Source: Isotricha intestinalis
Taxonomy: Eukaryota; Ciliophora; Litostomatea; Vestibuliferida; Isotrichidae
Length of the DNA: 57,574 nucleotides
Direction: 5' to 3'
Assembly: GCA_023807065.1 (NCBI GenBank)
Contig: JAJJLU010000388.1
Location: forward strand, 1-57,574
Part shown: positions 10,485 through 19,721 of the stretch, piece after piece
How the letters are laid out: each line of letters starts with the position of its first letter
Position numbering within the stretch: position 1 is the first letter of the stretch
The notes under the pieces: model-generated
The model's input: only the letters and a program-made list of their open reading frames with translations
What the model was told of the DNA's origin: nothing
Database searches by the model: none
Position numbers and translations under genes: made by a program

Positions 10485-11819
10485 ATGAAAAAACATAATT
10501 ATAATTTTACTATAATTTATATCCTCATAATATTAATACCATTAATCCATACAGAAGTAACAATAGAATTTGAAAGAAAATTTCCTTTATTAACAAAAGA
10601 AAATATAATGAATAATTTAATAGAAAATAACATATATACAACATTAATATTAGGAACACCAGAACAAAAAATTCCAGTATTAATAAAAATAAATGAACAT
10701 GAATCATATATAGCAGGCACAGAATCCACAGGAAATTATAGTAAATTTAATGAAAAGAATTCAATAACTTTTAAAACAGATCAAAAAGAAACAAAATATT
10801 TTTCTGATTTCGTATATGCATATAAATCAAAAGATACTTTTAATATTAATTCTAAAAAATATGAAGATTTTGATTTTTATTTAGGAACAAAAGAAACTTT
10901 TTCCAATCCTTTATCATATAGTGGAATATTAGGTTTAGGAAAGAAAGTAAATTGCTATGATAAAAATCAATCTAATGTTCTTGAAAGTTTTATTGAGCAA
11001 TTACAAAGAAGAAAAATAATAAAAAATCAAGTTTATTATATAAAATATTTAAATGAAAATAAAGGACAAATAATAATTGGTGATTATCCTCATGAAATTA
11101 ATAAAAAAAATTATAATGAAATAAATTTAAGAACTTCAAAAGGAGTTTATGATTTTGATTGTGATGGTTATTGGGATTTTTATTTTGATAATGTAACTTA
11201 TAATAATAAGAAAATAAATGAATTTCCTCAATTTCATGTTAAATTTCAACTTGAACAAGGTGTTATTGAAGTAGGAAATTATTTTTATAATATTGTTAAC
11301 AATTATTTTATTCAAAATAAATGTGTTGAAAAAATAATAGAAGGTTATAGTAATTATTATAGTTTTAATTGTGAGGGAAATGTTGATATTTCTAAATTTC
11401 CTAATTTGACTTTTTATCAAAAAGTTCTTGATATGGAATTTACATTAACTTATAAAGACTTATTTTATTTTTTTGACAACAGACATTATTTTTTAATTAT
11501 TATTAATTGTAATCCTAAATCTTCTACTTATTGGATTATGGGAACACCTTTTTTTAAAAAATATTTAAGTGTTTTTGATGTGTCTTTTACTAAAGAAAAA
11601 ATTGGATTTTATTTAAAAGAAGGAAATAATGAAAACAAAGAAAACATTGTTGTTCATGAAGAATATAAACATTATAAAATTTCTTTTTTTATTTCTGTTG
11701 CTATTATTATTGGACTTATTATTCTTCTTTATTATATTTTTATTAGATGGCCAAGAAAAAAAAGAGCTAATGAATTATTAGATGATTTTGAATATATTTC
11801 AGGAACTAAATTCACATAA
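10485..11819 (+). CDS. Pepsin-fold membrane protein, catalytic Asp lost
   Basis: 444 aa with a signal peptide (about 5-23), an A1-protease-like body and a C-terminal membrane helix (about 398-422) followed by a basic stop-transfer WPRKKR. The fold is recognised from the pattern YTTLILGTPEQKIPVLIK near the N-terminus, SGILGLGKK, GQIIIGDYP and the late WIMGTPFFKKYLSVFDVSFTK, the usual aspartyl-protease end. Where the first DTG should follow VLI, the protein has KINEHES; the second DSG/DTG is also absent. It therefore should not cleave peptide bonds by the A1 mechanism. It may be a surface or vacuolar binding protein. The membrane anchor is like that of plasmepsin- or BACE-type members. Confidence 0.82.
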   Translation: MKKHNYNFTIIYILIILIPLIHTEVTIEFERKFPLLTKENIMNNLIENNIYTTLILGTPEQKIPVLIKINEHESYIAGTESTGNYSKFNEKNSITFKTDQKETKYFSDFVYAYKSKDTFNINSKKYEDFDFYLGTKETFSNPLSYSGILGLGKKVNCYDKNQSNVLESFIEQLQRRKIIKNQVYYIKYLNENKGQIIIGDYPHEINKKNYNEINLRTSKGVYDFDCDGYWDFYFDNVTYNNKKINEFPQFHVKFQLEQGVIEVGNYFYNIVNNYFIQNKCVEKIIEGYSNYYSFNCEGNVDISKFPNLTFYQKVLDMEFTLTYKDLFYFFDNRHYFLIIINCNPKSSTYWIMGTPFFKKYLSVFDVSFTKEKIGFYLKEGNNENKENIVVHEEYKHYKISFFISVAIIIGLIILLYYIFIRWPRKKRANELLDDFEYISGTKFT

Positions 11820-12745
11820 TATTATTTTTCTTTTTCAAATAAAGGAATAAGTTATTTAAATTATTTAACAGTTGAAATTTTATTTATTTAATATTTTAGA
11901 TATATTAATATTTTACATTTTCAAAATTTTAAAAGATTTAAGTGATTAGTTTTTTTTATTTTTTTATATAACCTAGAAAATATTTATTTTAATTTCAATC
12001 TTCTTAACATTATTAATAACATTTGAATATTCCAAAACACATCATTAAATATAAATTTTTATTTGAACAAATTATAATTATAATATAAGAAATATAAAAA
12101 GATTTATCTATAATTCTTTTTATGAAAGTAAAATTAATTTATACTCTATAAAATAAATTTCGATTTTACTTTTAGAAAAAGAATTGGATGCTATTGAATA
12201 AGACACCTGTCCATCAAATATTTTTGAGAAATTTTATCCTTTATTTTCTTCTTAGATACATTAAAAATCTTTATATTAAACAGAATCAAAATATTAAAAA
12301 TAAAAGACAAATTAAACTTATATAATTTTGATATTCATTATACTCATCTATAAGAATCTTTGATATATTACAAAAATATATAATTAAATGTAATAATTGT
12401 TTGATATGCAAATATAAGTATTAAATATTTATTTAGAGAGTTCAAAAAATAATTAAAAATATAATAGATTATAAGAAGAAAAAGTGAGTTCAATATTTCA
12501 AAAATAATTAAATGAAACATTTGAACTAAATTTATTCTTATAAAAATCATTTAATATGATTAATTAATAATAATATCCAATTTATAATCCAGCTACTATG
12601 ATAATAAAAATAGAAATAGTTCTTTTAATTCATTAAAATTGATAAATAATTCTTCATGGAATTTTTTTCTTGAAATGGAAGACTAAATATAATTAAGTGT
12701 GTTTTTTTAAAATTTAAATTTTTAAAAATTTAAATTTAAAATAAA
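11820..12745. other. Gene-poor spacer with a hairpin
   Basis: About 930 bp with no supported gene. Both strands are full of stops. The main structure is the inverted repeat at 12113-12184, listed separately. Around 12185-12225 the base composition is less extreme (a TGGATG and GACACCTGTCC stretch), which could be the remnant of a gene or part of a non-coding RNA. The last 30 bp before the next gene repeat AAATTTAAAT. Confidence 0.6.
12113..12184. repeat. 22-bp inverted repeat (hairpin)
   Basis: The left arm 12113-12134 starts ATTCTTTTTATG and the right arm 12163-12184 ends TAGAAAAAGAAT. Read as reverse complements, the arms agree at 20 of 22 positions with a 28-nt loop, and the inner flank adds a further ATTTAT/ATAAAT pairing. 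It lies in a non-coding stretch about 290 bp after the pepsin-fold gene. It could be a structured RNA, a terminator, or the remnant of a small inverted-repeat element. No target duplication was seen. Confidence 0.6.
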
Positions 12746-13444
12746 ATGAAAACAATTGAAAAACCAATTTTATCAAATATTCATATAATGGAATATTTAA
12801 TAAGAAAATTAGAATCAAAAGAGAAAAAAGTGAAAAAAATAAATGAAAAAATAAAGGAAGAAAATTTCAAAGATTATTTTTTAAAAAACAATAATGAAAT
12901 AACTCAAATATTTATTGATTTAGAAAATGATTTATTACAAGCAATTTGTGCAGTTAAAGCATTATTATCAGAAAATAAATCTTTAATAATGGTTCTTAAT
13001 CAAAATAATATAAAAAATAATTTTAAAAAAGATTCAAATATTGATGTTAAAAAAAAAAATTTAAATCATAAATATTTAAATTCAGAACCAAATTACAATA
13101 TTAAAACTCAATTAACACCTGTTAAAGAAGAAAACGATGATTATGGAAATAAAAAAAATCAATTATCTGAAGTTAAAACTATTATAAATAATATTAAAGA
13201 AAATAAAAAAAAATTAAAAAAAGCAATTGAAGTTCATTTTTTAAATAATAATAAAAATAATAAATATAATATTATTGATAATTCTAATAGCTTTAATAAT
13301 CATAATATTTTAATGAAAGTTATTAAAGATCAAGATAATTTTAATTTATTACATAAAAAATTAGGAAATAATTTTATGAGTAAAATATTAGATAAAAACT
13401 GTTCTAAGGAATATTTAGAAAATATAAATAAATTAATTTGTTAA
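12746..13444 (+). CDS. Unknown coiled-coil protein
   Basis: 232 aa, not recognised. The first about 85 residues are helical (MEYLIRKLESKEKKVKKI, then FIDLENDLLQAICAVKALLSEN), followed by a basic Asn/Lys-rich linker and a second helical stretch near 145-160. The segment around residues 55-80 looks like an amphipathic helix that could drive oligomerisation. The ATG follows an A-rich leader. No motif points to a function. Confidence 0.62.
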   Translation: MKTIEKPILSNIHIMEYLIRKLESKEKKVKKINEKIKEENFKDYFLKNNNEITQIFIDLENDLLQAICAVKALLSENKSLIMVLNQNNIKNNFKKDSNIDVKKKNLNHKYLNSEPNYNIKTQLTPVKEENDDYGNKKNQLSEVKTIINNIKENKKKLKKAIEVHFLNNNKNNKYNIIDNSNSFNNHNILMKVIKDQDNFNLLHKKLGNNFMSKILDKNCSKEYLENINKLIC

Positions 13445-13618
13445 AAGGAAAAAAATATAAATCAAACTTTTCTTATTATATAATATTAACAAATAAAAAA
13501 AAGATACAAAAAAAAATTTATATTTAATAAATAATGAAAAATTCTTCATTTTAATAATTTTTTATATTTTAATATTATATATAATATTAATTGAAAAATT
13601 ATAATTTAAAAAAATAAT

Positions 13619-14413
13619 ATGTCTACTTTTAAAAATCCTTTTATTTTAACTCCATTAGAATCATTATTAATCAATAAATTAATGCCAAAAGGATTTAAAT
13701 TAGAAGCAGAAGAAAATTTAAACTTATCATCTCCATTAGCACCAAAATTAAATAAAGAGCATAAAATAAAAGAATCAATTCAATCAAAATGTGATAATCT
13801 TTTAAAAAAAATTTTATCTCAAGATTTTTCCAAAGAATTTTATACAAGAAATAATCTTTTAGAACCTTCAATAATTGAAATAGAAAAAGAAATAAAAAAT
13901 AATAAATTTAATACTATTTCAGATTTCATTAATGAAATAAGGAACCTTAATAAATTTTATTTAGAAAATTATAAAAATGAAAATGAAATAATAAATAAAA
14001 TAACAAAATTAAATGAATATACAGAAAAATTATTTAAAAATGTAGATAATTCAAATTCAACAAATGGAAATGTAGAAAGAGCTTTAAAAGTTGTTAATGA
14101 TACTCCAATGTCAATGGAAGAAAAAAAAATGTTAGGAGTAAATATTAAAGTTCTTAACCAAGAACAATTGAAAGGAATTGTTAAAATTATTCTAAATAAT
14201 ACTCAAATGAATAAAAAAGAAAAATATTTAGAATTTGATATTGATAAATTAACTGCAAGAAAATGTAGAGAATTAGAAGCTTATGTTAGAGGTTGTTTAG
14301 GTGATAAATATAGTGAAGTTAATAATAAAAATGTTAATGATATTTTTTCTAGTAAAGAAAATGAAGAAATTTCTAAAGATAAAGAATTTAATTTACAACC
14401 TAAAATTTTGTAA
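13619..14413 (+). CDS. NET (extra-terminal) domain protein
   Basis: 264 aa. The C-terminal half (about 160-228) matches the NET domain of BET proteins: MSMEEKKMLGVNIKVLNQ, then LKGIVKIILNN, then the acidic strand YLEFDIDKLTARKCRELEAYV. In BET and TAF14-type partners this domain binds short basic peptides of chromatin regulators. No bromodomain is present; the N-terminal part (1-155) is helical with an unassigned start, so this is a free-standing NET protein or a truncated BET relative. Likely nuclear and chromatin-linked. Alternative: a subunit of a remodelling complex that uses NET only as an interaction module. Confidence 0.78.
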   Translation: MSTFKNPFILTPLESLLINKLMPKGFKLEAEENLNLSSPLAPKLNKEHKIKESIQSKCDNLLKKILSQDFSKEFYTRNNLLEPSIIEIEKEIKNNKFNTISDFINEIRNLNKFYLENYKNENEIINKITKLNEYTEKLFKNVDNSNSTNGNVERALKVVNDTPMSMEEKKMLGVNIKVLNQEQLKGIVKIILNNTQMNKKEKYLEFDIDKLTARKCRELEAYVRGCLGDKYSEVNNKNVNDIFSSKENEEISKDKEFNLQPKIL

Positions 14414-14584
14414 TTTTATTATTTTTTTTTTATAATGTATTTTTTATTGTTTGTTTTTAAATATTTAAAAAAATTAAAAGATCATTTTATTTGAATTGGG
14501 TTATTTATGTTTAAGGCAAAGAAAAAAAAAAATTAAGGATTTAAATAAATAAAAGTGGAAAATATATTTATAAAACTACACTCA

Positions 14585-15862
14585 CTAATTATTTGCATTT
14601 TTAATTTCTAGAAATTTTTTATTGTTACAACATTTTTTATATAATTCATTTAATTTATTTGTATAATTTATTAATTCTTTAAAATTTTTATCGTTTTTAA
14701 TTAAATCAGAAAACAAATTAATTTTTTCATTATTTTTATTTTCATCTTTTGATAATTTATTTATTTCTTTAATTATCAAAAATAAATTATCTAAACTTTC
14801 ATTAGAAACATTTTTATATTCTTGAAATATTAAAGCTTTATTTCTTTTTTTTCTTGGACTAATTTGACCAGTTAAATTATTATTATTTTTTAATTTTTCA
14901 TTTAAATCTAATTTAACTTTTTGAATGAAAGGTTTATTTATATTTTTAGAAACTTTATTTTCTTTTTCTAATTTATTTTTAAAACAATTCCCTTTTAAAC
15001 TTTTACAATTAGAAGGCATTGTTTTATTAAAATCAAAACTTCTTCTTTCATTTCTATAATTTTTTCTAAAAATTTTAGATTTATTTGTTATTGAATTGTT
15101 TAAATCTGAATTATAATTAGATAAAGAAACTGTATTATTATTATTATTTTTATTAGGAGAAAAATTTAATTTTTTTCCTAATTTATCAATTTTATATTTT
15201 ACTTTATTCATATTATTTTTCTTCTGATTATTACCTAAATAAGGAGATAAATTTTTATCATTTGAATTTTTTTCAAAATTATTTTCATTTTTCTTTTTTT
15301 GTAAAGTAGAATTTTTATGATTAAAACTTTCATTTTCATTTTCATTTTCAATTTCAGAAATTAAATTATCTTGAGTAAAAGTATTATTAAAAGTTTGAGC
15401 AAAATTATTATTTTTTTTGGGAATACTTTTAGAAGAATGAAAAGAATGTCTAAAATAAGGATTAATTTTAAATTCTTCTTTATCATCACCAATAATATTT
15501 TTATCAAGTAAATTTTGATTAGTTTTATTAATAATTTCACTAACTTCTCTTAAAGAATCAGGAGAAATTGAACTATTTCTTTTTATACTTCTTGTTATAT
15601 TTGTACAAGCTCTTGAAAAACTTGATTGTTCACTTATGTAATTTTTATTTTTTTCAAAAGTTGAATTTTGGTGGAAATGTTTTTTTATTTTATTTTTTGT
15701 TATATTATTTGATTCTGAATCATCTGAATTTGTTTCTTCTATTTTTGTTATGTTTGATTTTGGATTTTTAATTTGATCATTTAGTGAATTTATATTTTTT
15801 GTTATATTAGATATACAATGATTTATTTCAATTATTTCATTCTCTAATTTTGAATGATTCAT
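14585..15862 (-). CDS. Unknown Asn-rich coiled-coil protein
   Basis: 425 aa, not recognised. It begins with a short coiled coil (about 1-35, ELENEIIEINHCISNITKNI), continues as a low-complexity Ser/Asn/Lys linker with several RS-type basic patches, and ends in a second helical region (about 345-420). It ends in TAG, one of the few in the window. The gene converges with the NET gene. Possibly a microtubule- or centrosome-associated scaffold by composition only. Confidence 0.66.
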   Translation of the reverse strand: MNHSKLENEIIEINHCISNITKNINSLNDQIKNPKSNITKIEETNSDDSESNNITKNKIKKHFHQNSTFEKNKNYISEQSSFSRACTNITRSIKRNSSISPDSLREVSEIINKTNQNLLDKNIIGDDKEEFKINPYFRHSFHSSKSIPKKNNNFAQTFNNTFTQDNLISEIENENENESFNHKNSTLQKKKNENNFEKNSNDKNLSPYLGNNQKKNNMNKVKYKIDKLGKKLNFSPNKNNNNNTVSLSNYNSDLNNSITNKSKIFRKNYRNERRSFDFNKTMPSNCKSLKGNCFKNKLEKENKVSKNINKPFIQKVKLDLNEKLKNNNNLTGQISPRKKRNKALIFQEYKNVSNESLDNLFLIIKEINKLSKDENKNNEKINLFSDLIKNDKNFKELINYTNKLNELYKKCCNNKKFLEIKNANN

Positions 15863-16052
15863 TTTTTTTTTTGTTAAAATTTAATATTAATTAATTTATT
15901 CATTTGTATTTTTTACACAATAATTAATAATTAATATATGATATTTATATTTATTTTTTCTTATAAAAATTTTCATTCATTGATACAAGTTTCAATTTTT
16001 GAATTATATATATTTTATTTTTAATAAAAGTTTGTTTGCAAAATTAAAAGAT

Positions 16053-16298
16053 TTAAAAAATATAACATTTGCAAGAAACTTTTTTATAAACAATATTTGA
16101 TTTCCTTGGATAAGTATGTTCCTTATTATATTGTTTATAACTTTCAACAGTAATAACAGTTAATTTTTTATGAAATTTAACTTTTTTAACATCCTTTTCG
16201 TTCTTTTCATTATTTTTATTAAAAGAATCATTATTCTGAGTATAAAAAGATGTAGAAATTCTATCTAAATTATCTAAAAAATTGACATCTTCATTCAT
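16053..16298 (-). CDS. Small protein with RVxF-like motif and CaaX-like end
   Basis: 81 aa. The core KKVKFHKKLTVITVESYKQY is strikingly conserved-looking compared with the low-complexity N-terminus. KVKF fits the RVxF docking motif for protein phosphatase 1. The protein ends CKCYIF: CYIF has the form of a CaaX box with Phe last (geranylgeranyl preference), and the Cys two residues upstream could be palmitoylated. A membrane-tethered PP1 partner is a reasonable hypothesis, not a fact. It is divergent from the kinase gene with only 43 bp between the start codons, which supports it being a real, co-regulated gene. Confidence 0.65.
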   Translation of the reverse strand: MNEDVNFLDNLDRISTSFYTQNNDSFNKNNEKNEKDVKKVKFHKKLTVITVESYKQYNKEHTYPRKSNIVYKKVSCKCYIF

Positions 16299-16341
16299 AA
16301 TTAAAAAAAAAAAAATAACAAAATTATAATTTTACGAAAAA
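16299..16341. promoter_or_regulatory. 43-bp divergent promoter
   Basis: Only 43 bp lie between the start codons of the small CaaX-like protein (minus) and the Aurora-like kinase (plus). It consists of a 13-nt A run, a TTATAATTTTACG stretch and short A runs. Both 5' UTRs and both start sites must fit here or overlap the opposite gene. Confidence 0.55.
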
Positions 16342-18171
16342 ATGGATAATAATGAAAATTTTCTTCCTTTATCAGAATCAGTAAAAAACGGAAGTGAACA
16401 ACAACCAAAAATAACTGACTTTGAAGAAATAAGTGAAATAGGCGCTGGAGGATATGGAAGAGTAAATTTATATAAGCATAAAATAACAGGAGCAACATAT
16501 GCAATTAAATTAATAGATAAAACAAAATTTGAAAATCAACTTCAAAGACAATTATTTGCTAGAGAAGTGGAAATAATGTATAAAATATCTCATCCAAATA
16601 TAGTTAAATTATATTCTCATTTTGAAGATAAATTTAATTGTTATTTAGTAATGGAATATATTAAACAAGGAAATTTATATACATTACTTCAATCACAACC
16701 AAATAAAAATCTTGATCAAAAATCAATTGCAAATTATATAGTAGATTTAATATCATCATTATATTATTTACATAATATGAATCCCAAAATAATTCACAGA
16801 GATATTAAACCAGAAAATTTATTATTATGTAAAGATAATCATTTAAAATTAACTGATTTTGGAGGAAGTAATTATTATTTTCAAAATAATGCAAGATTTA
16901 CAACTATTGGGACTAAAATATATCAAAGTCCAGAAATGCTTTTAAATAAAGGTTATGATACTCGAGTTGATATTTGGGCTATTGGAGTTTTATTATTTGA
17001 ATTATTATGTGGTTATCCTCCTTTTAAAAAAGATTCTCATTCTTTAGAAGATAATATTATTAATTTAAGAATTAATTGGCCTGTTAAAATGAATTTATTA
17101 GGAAAAAATTTAATTTCTAAAATATTGAAAATTGAACCTGATAATAGATTAACTTTAGAAGAAATTTTAACTCATAAATTTATTTCTGATATTGTTCCAA
17201 ATGCGAAAAATAGATTAATTTTACCTGAAAATGTTGTTATTGAACCTTTTATTATTTCGAAAATGAATCCTGAGGAAAATAAAAATATTAAAGATGATTA
17301 TGATGATATTAATGATATTACTAATGAAATTTATTTAAATGATGATTCAAAAAAATTGTTTGAAAAATTAAATGAATCTTATAATAATTTAACTAAAGTT
17401 CATAATGATGTTCTTATTCAGAAAAAAATAAATGAAAATCAAAATGCGAAATTAATTGAGTATTTAAAACAAAATGTTGATATTCTTCAAAAGGAAATTA
17501 ATAAGAAATTAGAAATAAATTTAAATCAAGCTAAACAAATTTCTCTTCTTGAGGAAGATAAAAAATATTTAAATCAACAAATTGAAAATTTAAAATCTAA
17601 ATTAGCAATTAAAGATAAACAAATAGAAGAATTAAAATTATATAAAGAAAAAAATGAAAATTCATTAAACAATATAAAAAGACATAATCAAATTTATTCA
17701 GATGAATTTCTAATGAATAAATCTAATTCTGTAAAAGAAATAGAAGAAAATTCCAATTATTATTATAATAACCTTTTACTTTTTTACCAAAAAGAAAATA
17801 AAAAGTTAAATGATATAAACGATAAATATTTATCAATAATAAATGAATTAAAGGAAAAAATTGTTAAATTAGAAATAACAAATACTCAATTGAATAATAA
17901 TAATATTGAACAACCGATATTTAAATTATTAAAAGAAAATGAAATATTATTAGAAAAGAAAGAGAAAAAAATAAATAAATTTGAGAGTGTTATAGAAAAT
18001 ATTTCTAATTTCATTGAGAAAATAAATTTTGAAACTTTTAATGTTGAAATTCCAATTGATCATTCTAATAATCTAGATTCAATTAATATGAAAAATGTTC
18101 CTTTTTATAAAAATTCAATGAGTAATGAAATTGAATATAAAAATAATTTTTCAGAATCAAATGAAAAATAA
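16342..18171 (+). CDS. Aurora-like Ser/Thr protein kinase with coiled-coil tail
   Basis: 609 aa. The kinase domain spans about residues 26-285: Gly loop GAGGYG (34-39), ATP lysine in YAIK (Lys56), alpha-C REVEI, catalytic HRDIKPEN (Asp154), metal-binding DFG (Asp172), activation loop FTTIGTKIYQSPEML and DIWAIGVLLFELLCGYPPF. The alpha-C to beta-5 stretch (REVEIMYKISHPNIVKLYSHF) is closest to Aurora kinases, although DFG is followed by GSN and not WS. Residues about 345-590 form long coiled coils, unlike Auroras of animals, which end after the kinase. All catalytic residues are present. Likely role in cell division or in basal-body and cortex regulation; the coiled coil probably targets or dimerises it. 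Confidence 0.88.
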   Translation: MDNNENFLPLSESVKNGSEQQPKITDFEEISEIGAGGYGRVNLYKHKITGATYAIKLIDKTKFENQLQRQLFAREVEIMYKISHPNIVKLYSHFEDKFNCYLVMEYIKQGNLYTLLQSQPNKNLDQKSIANYIVDLISSLYYLHNMNPKIIHRDIKPENLLLCKDNHLKLTDFGGSNYYFQNNARFTTIGTKIYQSPEMLLNKGYDTRVDIWAIGVLLFELLCGYPPFKKDSHSLEDNIINLRINWPVKMNLLGKNLISKILKIEPDNRLTLEEILTHKFISDIVPNAKNRLILPENVVIEPFIISKMNPEENKNIKDDYDDINDITNEIYLNDDSKKLFEKLNESYNNLTKVHNDVLIQKKINENQNAKLIEYLKQNVDILQKEINKKLEINLNQAKQISLLEEDKKYLNQQIENLKSKLAIKDKQIEELKLYKEKNENSLNNIKRHNQIYSDEFLMNKSNSVKEIEENSNYYYNNLLLFYQKENKKLNDINDKYLSIINELKEKIVKLEITNTQLNNNNIEQPIFKLLKENEILLEKKEKKINKFESVIENISNFIEKINFETFNVEIPIDHSNNLDSINMKNVPFYKNSMSNEIEYKNNFSESNEK

Positions 18172-18251
18172 TTTTTTCCTTCTTCTTATTTTCATTCTAA
18201 AAATAATTTAAGTAACCTAAATAATTAATATATAAAATAAATAAGTTCAAA

Positions 18252-19031
18252 ATGTTGGGATTTAATTATGTAACAGGACTTTCAGGTTGTGCTTTTAGAA
18301 TCGCTTCTTCTTCTATTTACTTTGGAGATTATTATACTAATATTAAAAATATTTATTTACCTGAAGAAAATAGAATTGAATGTAAGAAACCAAATAAAAA
18401 TGAAATTTTGGGAAATTTAATTTTTTATATTATTTCACTTTTATATTCTTATTTTAATGATTATGAATTTTTCGCTTTTTTTGCTTATTTTTATGATTCT
18501 ATTTTGTATCTTTTATATTTAAATATGTACTTGTTTTCTACTGGGAATAAAAATTTTATGCTTTTAAATAGTTTAATTATATTTGGAATTTCATATTTCA
18601 TTTTTAAATATTTTAATGTTTATTTAATTTGTTTTTTACTTCTATTAATTTGCTTTTTGATAATATTTGATAATTTAATTAGTTATAAACATGTTTTTCA
18701 AGATGAAATTTCTGCTCTTGATATTAATTCTATTTTCTTTGATTTAATGGTTTCTATGTGTTTTTTTTTTTATTCTTGCTTTTTAGGACTTATATGCTTT
18801 TTCTTATGTAATTTTTGTATATTTATTACTTGTATAATTGGGTTCACTGCTTATTTATATGGAGAAAATAAAATTAATAAAAATTCCCGGTTTGTAATTT
18901 TTCTTAAGACAATATTATTAGTCCATGAAGATAATAAACAAGAAAAATTTTTAGAATTAATAGAATCAAATTTAGAAAATGAATATCATATAAATTCCAA
19001 TAATATAAATAATCCTAATAATACTAGTTAA
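18252..19031 (+). CDS. Unknown multi-pass membrane protein
   Basis: 259 aa, not recognised. Hydrophobic segments lie at about 56-70, 74-95, 100-120, 122-145 and 160-200 (a double, Cys/Phe-rich segment), so five to seven membrane spans are likely. The N-terminus (MLGFNYVTGLSGCAF) has no clear signal peptide; the C-terminus is a hydrophilic Asn-rich tail. Many Phe, Tyr and Cys residues, as in small ciliate membrane proteins. It follows the kinase by 80 bp on the same strand. Confidence 0.65.
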   Translation: MLGFNYVTGLSGCAFRIASSSIYFGDYYTNIKNIYLPEENRIECKKPNKNEILGNLIFYIISLLYSYFNDYEFFAFFAYFYDSILYLLYLNMYLFSTGNKNFMLLNSLIIFGISYFIFKYFNVYLICFLLLLICFLIIFDNLISYKHVFQDEISALDINSIFFDLMVSMCFFFYSCFLGLICFFLCNFCIFITCIIGFTAYLYGENKINKNSRFVIFLKTILLVHEDNKQEKFLELIESNLENEYHINSNNINNPNNTS

Positions 19032-19721
19032 TATTATATATATAAATTAAATTAAAAAATTGTTTACTTATATATTAATATGGGAAATTGTGTATGATTT
19101 AATTTTTTATATATTAATAAAGAGTAATATAAATGAAAAAAATTATTGAAAAAATTTTGAATACCATTTTATTTAGAAATAAATATAATAAATTAATGCT
19201 TTAAAATTTAAGATATATAAATATCTCTATAAAATTATATCAAGATAATTATGATTTTCATAAAATTAACTTAATTTTTATTAAATTTAGAAAAAATATG
19301 AATAAAAATACTGAAAACACTTTGTTTGAAAAAAATTAGTTAGCAAATTAATATAAAGAATAATTGAAAGAACAAATAATTCTTTAAGTTAAATGGAATA
19401 AGGAAAAAATTATATATTTCTTTATAATAATAAAAATGTGTTTTTAATAAATAATTATTGAAAAGAAAAATTCAAAAATAAACATAAATTATTTAAAATT
19501 ATAAACTAATTGAAAAACTAAAGAATTAATTTTCATGAATAAGTATTTAAGATATTAAAAAACTAAAGTTAGATATTTATAAAATAAAATTTCAAAAACA
19601 AATTAAAAATACAAAGAAATAATTTCAAATATAAGATAATTGTATGTTCTATTTAAGAAAAATAATTAATATTTAATAAAAAATATTTGTAAAAATAATT
19701 TTGTAAGAATTATAAAAAAAA
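19032..19721. other. Spacer with possible relic coding block
   Basis: 690 bp without an intact gene. From about 19285 to 19680 one plus-strand frame reads as Lys/Glu/Leu/Ile-rich coiled-coil-like sequence if its TAA and TAG codons are ignored; several fall where Gln would fit (after KEKN-, LAN-, YKE-). No start, no intron and no recognised domain rescues it. Either a decayed gene or chance in A+T-rich DNA. Confidence 0.35.

Noticed and set aside
10517..11420. Minus-strand open frames inside the pepsin-fold gene
   Set aside because: Ile/Leu/Phe-rich mirror images of Asn/Lys-rich coding sequence; no start context and no family features.
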